Source: Pelagicoccus sp. SDUM812003
GTDB lineage: Bacteria > Verrucomicrobiota > Verrucomicrobiia > Opitutales > Opitutaceae
Length of the DNA stretch: 64,000 bases
Direction: 5' to 3'
NCBI RefSeq assembly: GCF_031127815.1
Contig: NZ_JARXHY010000004.1
Coordinates: 62,001-126,000, forward strand
Part shown: one piece after another, positions 26,536 through 33,837 of the stretch
How positions within the stretch are numbered: the first letter of the stretch is position 1
How the letters are laid out: each line of letters opens with the position of its first letter
The notes under the pieces: generated by a model
Seen by the model: the letters and a program-made list of their open reading frames with translations, nothing else
What the model was told of the DNA's origin: nothing
Databases searched by the model: none
Made by a program: the position numbers and the translations under genes

Positions 26536-26643
26536 GAGCGGGGCTCCGTAGGAAGAGCCTCGCTCCTCTTGTATCTGAGGGGGGCGATAGGGCGAAATCC
26601 GCTCGGAGCGTGGCAGGCGCGATCTGGCAGATCGAGCGCTTTT
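26536..26643 (+). promoter_or_regulatory. Structured leader upstream of ribB-like gene
   Basis: The 457-base gap between the ABC ATPase and the ribB-like gene holds two hairpins on the plus strand. GAGCGGGGCTC (26536-26546) pairs with GAGCCTCGCTC (26555-26565, one G-U). GCGCGATCT (26617-26625) pairs with AGATCGAGCGC (26629-26639, two bases bulged) and is followed by TTTT, which resembles a weak terminator 51 bases before the start codon. This order could be an attenuator. I do not see the conserved blocks of the FMN riboswitch. The remainder of the gap, 26237-26535, shows nothing I can name. Confidence 0.35.
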
Positions 26644-26693
26644 CGCTTATCGAGTTGTCAGTGGCGAATCCGCGTGTTTAGTCGGTCCGCATC

Positions 26694-27791
26694 ATGGCTG
26701 ACCAAGCGCAGATAGAGCTTTTTGATTCGGTTGAAGAGGCGATCGCGGAAATCGCGGCTGGGCGTCCGGTGATCGTCACCGACGACGAGGATCGCGAAAA
26801 CGAGGGCGACCTGGTGTTCGCCGCCAGCAAGGCTTCGGTGGAGAATGTGAATCTGATGATCCAGCATGCCCGCGGCCTGATCTGCGTGCCCTGCGCTCCG
26901 CATCATTTGCAGCGCTTGGGTATCAGCCCGATGGTGCAGGAGAATCGCGAGTCGCATCGCACCGATTTCACCATTTCGGTGGACGCGGCCGAAGGCATCA
27001 CCACCGGCATCAGCGCCTATGACCGTTTCAAGACCATCGAGCTGCTGGCGGATCCCGAGACGCGCCCGGACCAGCTGGTGCAGCCGGGACACATTTTCCC
27101 CCTCAAGGCCAAGAGCGGCGGGGTGCTGGAGCGGGCTGGCCACACCGAAGCGGCGGTCGATCTCGCTTCGCTGGCGGGACAGTTCCCGTGCGGGGTGATC
27201 TGCGAGATTCTCAACGACGACGGCACCATGGCCCGCACCCCGGAGCTCTTCGAATTCAAGAAGCGCTTCGGGCTGAAGATGATCTCCATCGCGTCGCTGA
27301 TCGAATACCGTCACCAAAGGGAAAACCTGGTGGAGCTGGTGCACGAGCGTCCCTTTGAGAGCGCGCATGGGGCCTTCACGCTCAAGGTGTTTCGCAGCGT
27401 GCTGGATGGCAGGGAGCACTTCGCGTTCGTGGCTGGCGAACTGGGAGAGGAGCCGACCCTCGTGCGGGTGCACGCGGAAAACGTCTTGAACGATCTCTTC
27501 CAGCCCGCGGACGCGGAAAACAGCGACGCCATCGGGACGGCTCTCCAGCGCATCAATGCCGAAGGCTGCGGGGCCTTGGTCTATATCCGTCGTCCCAGCG
27601 GCGGCCTGGTGCTGAAAAAGGGCGACGGCAACGAAGCGGCCCATCGCATGAGCCTTCGCGAGTACGGGATCGGCGCCCAGATCCTCTCCGCGCTCGGGTT
27701 GAGCAAGATCCGCCTGCTCTCCCAAACCAGTCGAAATGTCATCGCGCTCGACGGCTACGGCCTGGAGATCGTGGAGACGGTGCGGCTGTAG
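26694..27791 (+). CDS. ribB: 3,4-dihydroxy-2-butanone 4-phosphate synthase with degenerate GTP cyclohydrolase II-like domain
   Basis: Residues 1-200 are a complete RibB domain: the acidic DDEDRENEGDLVFAA loop that binds magnesium and ribulose 5-phosphate, HRTDFTISVDAAEGITTGISAYDR, HIFPLKAKSGGVLERAGHTEA with the catalytic His, and CEILNDDGTMAR. The C-terminal half has the size and position of GTP cyclohydrolase II. It lacks the zinc motif C-x2-G-D-x7-C-x-C: where this should be it reads VRVHAENVLNDLFQPAD, with no cysteine. The domain is probably not a cyclohydrolase and resembles the RibBX type, so another RibA should exist elsewhere. It heads a cluster with ribH, nusB and ftsY. Confidence 0.92.
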   Translation: MADQAQIELFDSVEEAIAEIAAGRPVIVTDDEDRENEGDLVFAASKASVENVNLMIQHARGLICVPCAPHHLQRLGISPMVQENRESHRTDFTISVDAAEGITTGISAYDRFKTIELLADPETRPDQLVQPGHIFPLKAKSGGVLERAGHTEAAVDLASLAGQFPCGVICEILNDDGTMARTPELFEFKKRFGLKMISIASLIEYRHQRENLVELVHERPFESAHGAFTLKVFRSVLDGREHFAFVAGELGEEPTLVRVHAENVLNDLFQPADAENSDAIGTALQRINAEGCGALVYIRRPSGGLVLKKGDGNEAAHRMSLREYGIGAQILSALGLSKIRLLSQTSRNVIALDGYGLEIVETVRL

Positions 27792-27906
27792 GCGTCTGGG
27801 GGCGTTTCTCGGGAAGGCGAAGAGGCCTTGGTTCGGCGCCTTTTGCCTTTACATGCCGGGAGGCGGCGGGCATTTCCCTGACTCCTCTCACGAACCCGTT
27901 CTTACT

Positions 27907-28377
27907 ATGAGCAATCTGTCGCCCACCTCTCTCGCTGTCGATGGGTCCGATTTCCGGATCGGCATCGTCGCGGCGCGTTTCAACGACGTCTACGTTTCCG
28001 GCTTGCTGGATGGGGCGCTCAAGACGCTCAAGGACGCTGGAGTGGCCGAAGGGAGCATCGTGATCGAGCGGGTGCCGGGCTCGAACGAGCTGCCGCTCAT
28101 CGCTCGCTACCTTGCGGAAGAAGGCAGCTTCGATGCGGTGATCGCGCTCGGGGTGGTGATCGCCGGCGGGACCCGGCATTACGAAATGGTTTCCGATTCC
28201 GCCAACTACGGTTTGCAGGAAGTGGCAATCAAGACGAAGGTGCCGGTAGTCGCTGGACTGATCGTCGGGGACAACGAGGAACAAGTGAAGGAACGCTGCG
28301 TCGGATCGATCCCCAAGGGGGCGGAGTTCGGCCAGTGCGCCTTGGAAATGGCGCAGCTGCGCCGCAAATATTGCTAG
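27907..28377 (+). CDS. ribH: 6,7-dimethyl-8-ribityllumazine synthase
   Basis: The 156 residues match lumazine synthase: FRIGIVAARFNDVYVSGLL, the phosphate/substrate stretch VPGSNELPLIARYL, ALGVVIAGGTRHYEMVSDS with the catalytic His after G-G-T-R, and the C-terminal GVLT-like region replaced by VPVVAGLIVGDNEEQ. It condenses the RibB product with the ribityl-uracil intermediate in the penultimate step of riboflavin synthesis and forms capsids of 5 or 60 subunits. The ATG at 27907 opens the homologous part. The nusB start lies two bases past the stop, so the genes are coupled. Confidence 0.95.
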   Translation: MSNLSPTSLAVDGSDFRIGIVAARFNDVYVSGLLDGALKTLKDAGVAEGSIVIERVPGSNELPLIARYLAEEGSFDAVIALGVVIAGGTRHYEMVSDSANYGLQEVAIKTKVPVVAGLIVGDNEEQVKERCVGSIPKGAEFGQCALEMAQLRRKYC

Positions 28378-28379
28378 CT

Positions 28380-28829
28380 ATGTCAGAGGGAAAGAAGTCT
28401 CAACGCCGGGAGAATCGCGTCGCCGCGATGCAGTACATCTACGCTTGGTCGATCAATCGGCCGCGGGACCTGGTCGACGATCTGCGGGTGTTTTTCGACA
28501 ATCTGGAGCAGGAGCGCGACTACTATTCCTTCGCCGAGGAGCTGATCCACGGGGTGATCGAGTTTTCGGAGGACGTGGACGAAAAGATCATGCAGCTCGC
28601 GAGCAACTGGGATTTCGGCCGCATCGCCAAGATCGACTTGGCCATCCTGCGCCTCGCTGTCTACGAGCTGCTCTACCGCAAGGACATTCCGCCGGTGGTC
28701 AGCATAAACGAGGCCATCGACTTAAGTAAGGAATTTTCCTCCGCCGAGTCGCGCCGCTTCGTCAACGGCATCCTAGACAAGGTCAAGGGCGAGCTCGACC
28801 GCCCCTCGCGCACCGCGAGCTTGGATTAG
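28380..28829 (+). CDS. nusB: Transcription antitermination factor NusB
   Basis: The 149 residues form the all-helical NusB fold: RRENRVAAMQYIYAW at the start, the helix with FAEELIHGVIEF, and the signature KIDLAILRLAVYELLYRKDIPPVVSINEAIDL split over helices, ending with FVNGILDKV. NusB with S10 binds the boxA of rRNA leaders and supports antitermination. The ribH-nusB arrangement is a common bacterial pairing. The start MSEGKKSQRREN begins two bases after ribH; an earlier in-frame start inside ribH is less likely. Confidence 0.95.
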   Translation: MSEGKKSQRRENRVAAMQYIYAWSINRPRDLVDDLRVFFDNLEQERDYYSFAEELIHGVIEFSEDVDEKIMQLASNWDFGRIAKIDLAILRLAVYELLYRKDIPPVVSINEAIDLSKEFSSAESRRFVNGILDKVKGELDRPSRTASLD

Positions 28830-28889
28830 CCACCGCGCGTCGCAAAGCGAGGTTGAAGCCTGCCGCCTTAGTTCTCACAGTCTGCCGCG

Positions 28890-29822
28890 ATGTTTTCCAT
28901 TTTTAAGAAATTCAAGGACGGGCTCGCGAAATCCGCGAAGAGCATCGCGGAGAAGACCGGCGGCATCTTCGGGCGCAAGGCGCTCGACGCGTCGTCCATC
29001 GAGGAGCTGGAGGAGGCGTTGTTCGCATCGGATTTTGGATACGAGACCACAGAGGAAATCGTGGAGGAAACGCGAGCCGCGTACCGAAAGGACAAGTCGC
29101 TGCGAGGCCAGGATGTGGCCAGCATCGGCTCCTCTGTCTTGAAGCGCGTGCTCGCAGGCTCCGAGGGGCGGGTCGCGTTTCAGGAGGGCAAGCCGACCGT
29201 GATCTGCATGATCGGGGTGAACGGCTCCGGCAAGACCACCACTACCGCGAAGTTGGGATTTCAATACAAGCAGGAAGGGCGAAACCCTATGGTGGCGGCG
29301 TGCGATACCTTCCGAGCAGCGGCCATCGAGCAGCTGAGGGAATGGTCGAACCGGCTCGATCTGGAAATCGTGGCTGGCCAGCATGGCTCCGACTCCGCCT
29401 CGGTGGCTTTCGACGCCTATCAGGCCGCTAAGGCCCGCGGGCACGATACGCTGATCATCGATACCGCGGGGAGATTGCACACCAAAAGCAATCTGATGGA
29501 CGAGCTGGCCAAGATCAGACGCGTGCTGCAGAAGCACGACGAATCCGCCCCGCACTACAGTTTGCTGGTGGTCGATGGCAGCCTTGGCTCCAACTCCATC
29601 GAGCAGGCCCGCGTCTTCCACGAGAAATTCGGTCTCGACGGCTTGGTGGTGACCAAGCTCGACGGCACCAGCCGCGGCGGCGCATTGGTCGGCATCTACC
29701 GCGAGCTCAAGCTGCCTATCTTTTTCCTCGGTTTCGGCGAACGTCCGGAGGATCTGCAGGAGTATCGAATCGACAACTACGTGGACGCCATCTTCGGAAC
29801 GCCGGAAGAGGCGGAAGCGTAG
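28890..29822 (+). CDS. ftsY: Signal recognition particle receptor FtsY
   Basis: After a short amphipathic start (MFSIFKKFKDGLAK) come the N helical bundle (SSIEELEEALFASDFGYETTEEIVEE) and the G domain. The G domain has the P-loop GVNGSGKTTTTAKLG, DTFRAAAIEQLREW, DTAGRLHTKSNLMDELAKI and the TKLDGTSRGG specificity motif. The long acidic A domain of E. coli FtsY is absent, as in many phyla (310 residues). It docks SRP-ribosome complexes at the membrane. Where most FtsY proteins read D-A-x-x-G-Q-N, this one reads DGSLGSN, a mild variation. It sits 60 bases after nusB, probably in the same transcript. Confidence 0.96.
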   Translation: MFSIFKKFKDGLAKSAKSIAEKTGGIFGRKALDASSIEELEEALFASDFGYETTEEIVEETRAAYRKDKSLRGQDVASIGSSVLKRVLAGSEGRVAFQEGKPTVICMIGVNGSGKTTTTAKLGFQYKQEGRNPMVAACDTFRAAAIEQLREWSNRLDLEIVAGQHGSDSASVAFDAYQAAKARGHDTLIIDTAGRLHTKSNLMDELAKIRRVLQKHDESAPHYSLLVVDGSLGSNSIEQARVFHEKFGLDGLVVTKLDGTSRGGALVGIYRELKLPIFFLGFGERPEDLQEYRIDNYVDAIFGTPEEAEA

Positions 29823-29879
29823 CGTCCGGTCGGCCGTTTTGCGCGGCCCTTTGGCTCGGAGCGTTTCTACATTTCGTGA

Positions 29880-29942
29880 GGCGCCAAGGTGGAACGTGAC
29901 CTCCGGGCGCGTTCAGCGCGAGCCCGGAGGTCTCGCGCCACC
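29880..29942. repeat. REP-like palindromic element
   Basis: Core stem ACCTCCGGGC (29899-29908) / GCCCGGAGGT (29922-29931), perfect over 10 bp, with GCGC self-pairing in the loop. Flanking GGCGC (29880-29884) / GCGCC (29935-29939) and GGTGG (29888-29892) / CCACC (29938-29942) can extend it as alternatives. It lies between the convergent ftsY and sulP genes and has no T run, which fits a repetitive extragenic palindrome better than a terminator. No second copy was noticed in the window. Confidence 0.5.
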
Positions 29943-29969
29943 ATAGTGAAAGTTGCTCACCGCTAACGG

Positions 29970-31778
29970 CTAGCGTTTTTCCTTGGCGTAGATGGATACC
30001 TTGGGGGTGAGGCCGCCGAGGATCTGATGGGCCCGTTTGAGGGCTTTGGCGGTGGAGAGGGTGGGGTTGCTTTCCTCGTCCGAGAAGAGGTTCACCTCCT
30101 TGATGATCTTGTCCAAGCCGGAGTTGCGGAAGATGCGCATGGTGTCGGGGCGCACCTCGCTTACCAGCAGGATGCGGTCGCGCTCGTTCATGTATTTTAT
30201 CAGCTCCTCCAGAGCCATGCAGCTGGTGGCGTCCAGATTGTAGGCGTTTCGTAGTTTCATCACCACTACCTTGAGGTTGGGGTCGTCGCTGACGCGGCGC
30301 ATCTGGTCGCGGAAGAGTTCGGCCGCCCCGAAAAACAGCTCTCCCTCCACGTGCACGATGGAGACTTCCGGATCGGCCCGCTTGTCCTTTTCGCTGAGCT
30401 GGCCGAGCTGGCCGGATTCGTCGAAGGCGTACTCCACGATTTCCGGACTGGCCACCTTTTTGAGAAACAGGGCGATGGAGCAGACGGTGCCGATGTAGAT
30501 GGCGAAGTCCAAGGCGAGGAAGAGGCCGGTGACGAAGGTGACGTAGAAGGTGATGGTATCGCTTCGCGTGGTCTTGGTGACGAGGCGGATCTGATGCTTG
30601 TTTATCAAGGAAAAGCCGATGGCCACCACCACCACCGCGAGAGCTGAGGTGGGAATGTATTCGATCAGATCGGCGATGAGCAGGGCGATCAGGGCGACGA
30701 TGGCCCCGCAGTAGATGCCAGAGAGGGGAGTCACCGCGCCGCTGTCGACGTTCACCTTCGATCGGGTGAGCGAGCCCGAGGAGGTCATGCCGGAGAGCAG
30801 AGAGCAGCCGAGATTCGCCATGCCGGCGGCGAACATTTCCTGGTTTCCGTTCACGCGCGCCCCGTCGCGGGCGGCCAGGGACTTGCCGATGGAATTGCTC
30901 TCCAAGGTGCAGATCAAGGCGATGGCGATGGCGGGTGAGAGCAGCGAGCTGATGCCGCTGTGGGTGAAGTTGGGCCAGGTGATGGCCCACATGCTGATGT
31001 CCAGGCTGGGCAGGTAGGAGACGCTGAAGCCTTCGATGTATTGGTCTGCGAAATACGCTATGATGGAGGAGAGGGCGAGCGTGATCGCCACGTTGGGGAG
31101 TTTTCGCCAATAGTTTCGAATGAACAGATAGATCGCTAAGGTCGCGATGCTGAGGCTGAGGGTGGGCCATTGCGTTTCGCCCAAATGCTTGAAGGTGGTG
31201 TGGGCCACCTCGAAGAAGGTGGACGATTCCGCCTTCTCCTCCGGAGTGAACTCGAAGCCTAGGGTCTTGCGAAACTGGTTTATGATGATCAGCGATGCGG
31301 CCGCTGTGATGTAGCCGGTGATGACGCTGCGGGAAACGTACTGGATGAGAGAGGCCACCCGAAGGACGGAGCCGATGAGCAGGGCGATGCCTACGAGAAA
31401 TAGGAGTAACGATATGTTGGATACGATCGCGTCCTCGGAAACGATCCCCAGAGCCGCGAAGGAGCTCAGCACCATGACTGAAGTCGCATTGGTCGGACCG
31501 GGCGAAATGTATTTCGAGGTGGAAAAGAAGGCCCCGAGGATGGCTGCCACCACGGTTCCGAAGATGCCGTAGCGCAGAGGCAGCCCAGCGATCGCGGCGT
31601 AGGCCATGCCTTGGGGGAAGGCGAGCAGAGCGACATTGAGGGCGGCTCGAGCGTCGCCGGCGAGATCCTCTTTCCCGTAGCCCTTGAGGAATGCTCGAGC
31701 GGGCGCGATGTCGATCGCGAAGCGGTCTCTGGGGAGTTTTAGCTGGGAACTTGTAGAGGTGGGCGGAGAGTCTGACAT
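29970..31778 (-). CDS. SulP-family inorganic anion transporter with STAS domain
   Basis: The N-terminal half holds about 12-14 membrane helices with the SulP signature DARAALNVALLAFPQGMAYAAIAGLPLRYGIFG. The ARDGARVNGNQEMFAAGMANL segment corresponds to the conserved NQE-x-x-A-x-G-x-x-N block. The last ~130 residues form a cytoplasmic STAS domain (VSIVHVEGELFFGAAELF, then LKVVVMKLRNAYNLDATSCMALEEL). SulP proteins carry sulfate, bicarbonate, chloride or dicarboxylates; the substrate is not fixed by sequence. Length 602 is usual. It stands alone and converges on ftsY across a REP-like element. Confidence 0.92.
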   Translation of the reverse strand: MSDSPPTSTSSQLKLPRDRFAIDIAPARAFLKGYGKEDLAGDARAALNVALLAFPQGMAYAAIAGLPLRYGIFGTVVAAILGAFFSTSKYISPGPTNATSVMVLSSFAALGIVSEDAIVSNISLLLFLVGIALLIGSVLRVASLIQYVSRSVITGYITAAASLIIINQFRKTLGFEFTPEEKAESSTFFEVAHTTFKHLGETQWPTLSLSIATLAIYLFIRNYWRKLPNVAITLALSSIIAYFADQYIEGFSVSYLPSLDISMWAITWPNFTHSGISSLLSPAIAIALICTLESNSIGKSLAARDGARVNGNQEMFAAGMANLGCSLLSGMTSSGSLTRSKVNVDSGAVTPLSGIYCGAIVALIALLIADLIEYIPTSALAVVVVAIGFSLINKHQIRLVTKTTRSDTITFYVTFVTGLFLALDFAIYIGTVCSIALFLKKVASPEIVEYAFDESGQLGQLSEKDKRADPEVSIVHVEGELFFGAAELFRDQMRRVSDDPNLKVVVMKLRNAYNLDATSCMALEELIKYMNERDRILLVSEVRPDTMRIFRNSGLDKIIKEVNLFSDEESNPTLSTAKALKRAHQILGGLTPKVSIYAKEKR

Positions 31779-31931
31779 TTGCGCTGAGCGACGTTCTCGC
31801 GTGGATACACGAGCGGTTCGAGATAAAGTTTTCCTGTCTTTCGCCGTGGTTGCAAGCGTGGCGCACGCTTTTGCTCCGGCTGTTTTCTGTCGTTGCGGTA
31901 CGCAAGCGAATGCCTTGAATGGGTCGACTCA

Positions 31932-33665
31932 ATGAACAACGACGCCAAAACGCATTCTCGCCCGAACGCACAGGTTGCGCCAGTCGCGCAACGCTACGTC
32001 TTCCTTTTTCTCGGCAACTGTCGCATCGTGGTTCGACGCGGTTTGGAGCGCTTGTGGCAGCCGTTTGGCCTCGGGCGAAACGGAGTCGAGAATGCCGCCG
32101 CCCATCTGGAGCGCCTGGGCTTCGCGGAGCAGCCGGTGAAGGTGGCGGAGGTCGAGGACGCCGAGCTTTATTTCGTGGTCCTGGACGGGATGGAGATTCC
32201 GAGGGCCTTGATGAAGGAGGGCTATTCGAGCATCCCTCTCTGGCGTTTCTATGAGAACACCGATCTCCTGCGACCGGTGCTGGAGGCCTTGAAGGCGAAC
32301 GCCATCCGCATCCCGTATCTTTACCTCAACGCCAACGACTACATCTACCGCTTTCGGGCCGAAAGCGAACGCAACCGCCAGGTGTACCAGAGCGACGATA
32401 CCTCGGTCGCTCTTTACCACAGCGCCTTGTGCGACGCCATCAAGGCGGTGAAGCGGGCCAAGGAGCGATCCGCCACCAGCCCGGCCCGGCTCGATTTCGG
32501 AGCCACCGAGTTCCTTCTTCCGAGCCATTTCGGCTTCTGTCTCGGAGTGCAGAACGCCATCGAGCGGGCCTACGAGACCTTGGCCGCCAATCCCGACAAG
32601 CGCGTCTTCATGCTCAGCGAGCTGATCCACAACCCGTTCGTGAACGAGGATCTCAAGGCGCGCGGCTTGCGCTACCTGCAGAGCGATAAGGGAGTGCCGC
32701 TGCTGGACGAGCGTTCGGGATCGCCCTATTGGGATAGCTTAGGCGAGGACGACATCGTGATCATCCCGGCGTTCGGCGCTCGGGACGAGGACAAGCTGCG
32801 GCTCATCGAGCGCGGGTTGCCGATCCGCCAATACGATGCGACCTGCATGCTGGTGGAAAAGGTCTGGAAGGCGGCTCGACGCTACGGTCAGCAAGGCTAT
32901 ACCATCATCATCCATGGCAAGGCGGAGCACGAGGAGACCAAGGCTACCTTCTCCAACAGCGCCAAGCACGCCCCTTCGCTGGTGATTCGGGACATGAAGG
33001 AAGCGGCGGCCTTGGGCGACGTCATCTACGCCGACGATCCAGAGGAGAAGCGACGCCTGTTCGAACCCTTCCGTGAAAAGGCCACCGCTGGCTTCGATCC
33101 GCAAACGGATCTGCAACGGCTGGCCTTGGTCAACCAAACCACCTTGCTGCGCAACGAAACGCTGAAGATCATCGCCTTCCTCGAGCAGGTCCTCTGCAAG
33201 AAGTACGGCGAGGCGCACGTCACCGAGCACTTGGCCATGAGCAGCAAGGGAGATACGCTCTGCTACGCGACGCAGGTCAACCAGGACGCCTTGGCTCGGG
33301 CCCTCGACGAGGAGATCGACGCGGCGATCGTGGTCGGCGGCAAGAACAGCTCCAACACCTACCAGCTCTTCCGGCTCTGTCAGGACCGCTTCGGCGATCG
33401 GGCCTTCTACATCCAATCTGAATCCAACATCCTGTCCAAGGAGGAGATCGAGCACTTCATCTTCCCCTACGATCCAAACGATCCCAAGCAAGGGATAATG
33501 GAAACCCGACGCTTCCTGCCGGACCAGGAGTCGGTGCGCATCCTCGTCACAGGCGGGGCGTCGTGCCCGGACGGCATCCTGCAGCAGATCATCTGCCGCA
33601 TCAACGGGTTCTTCCCGCAGGAGCGCATTCGTTCCGTGGAAAGCGTGCTCGCGGAGCTCGAATAA
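31932..33665 (+). CDS. ispH: 4-hydroxy-3-methylbut-2-enyl diphosphate reductase with long N-terminal extension
   Basis: The C-terminal ~385 residues are IspH: iron-sulfur ligands C203 (GFCLGVQNAI), C305 (DATCMLVEKVW) and C545 (GASCPDGIL), plus the substrate motif HGKAEHEET and ANQTT-like VNQTTLL. The stretch before it (YIYRFRAESERNRQVYQSD) resembles the plant/cyanobacterial IspH branch. The enzyme makes IPP and DMAPP in the last step of the MEP pathway, using a 4Fe-4S cluster. Residues 1 to ~130 are an additional region with no family I recognise; it has no signal peptide and looks coding throughout (base use constant). The start at MNNDAKTHSR is chosen over an ATG 13 codons upstream; neither has a strong ribosome site. 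Confidence 0.9.
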   Translation: MNNDAKTHSRPNAQVAPVAQRYVFLFLGNCRIVVRRGLERLWQPFGLGRNGVENAAAHLERLGFAEQPVKVAEVEDAELYFVVLDGMEIPRALMKEGYSSIPLWRFYENTDLLRPVLEALKANAIRIPYLYLNANDYIYRFRAESERNRQVYQSDDTSVALYHSALCDAIKAVKRAKERSATSPARLDFGATEFLLPSHFGFCLGVQNAIERAYETLAANPDKRVFMLSELIHNPFVNEDLKARGLRYLQSDKGVPLLDERSGSPYWDSLGEDDIVIIPAFGARDEDKLRLIERGLPIRQYDATCMLVEKVWKAARRYGQQGYTIIIHGKAEHEETKATFSNSAKHAPSLVIRDMKEAAALGDVIYADDPEEKRRLFEPFREKATAGFDPQTDLQRLALVNQTTLLRNETLKIIAFLEQVLCKKYGEAHVTEHLAMSSKGDTLCYATQVNQDALARALDEEIDAAIVVGGKNSSNTYQLFRLCQDRFGDRAFYIQSESNILSKEEIEHFIFPYDPNDPKQGIMETRRFLPDQESVRILVTGGASCPDGILQQIICRINGFFPQERIRSVESVLAELE

Positions 33666-33714
33666 GGCGGCCCTGGCTACCGTCCGTTCGGCGAGGGTGA
33701 GTATTCGTATTAGG

Positions 33715-33732
33715 AAATCTTAATGAAGATTT
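33715..33732. promoter_or_regulatory. Small inverted repeat, possible operator
   Basis: AAATCTT (33715-33721), AATG, AAGATTT (33726-33732): a perfect 7-bp dyad about 105 bases before the transporter start, inside an AT-rich promoter-like gap. Either an operator or a weak terminator of ispH without a T run. Confidence 0.3.
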
Positions 33733-33837
33733 GCGCACCTTAAGTTTGATTTTTCTGGGGAAATCGGATTGCGTGGCTTCGATCTTATCGGAAAATATTA
33801 ATAATCAGTCATATAACGATTTCTCAGGGAGAAGACG

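Noticed and set aside
26400-26693. FMN riboswitch ahead of the ribB-like gene
   Set aside because: The conserved aptamer stretches are not present by eye; only two hairpins are supported.
29716-31971. 751-residue minus-strand frame over the SulP gene
   Set aside because: It is out of frame with a certain SulP transporter and yields an Arg/His/Pro-rich product.
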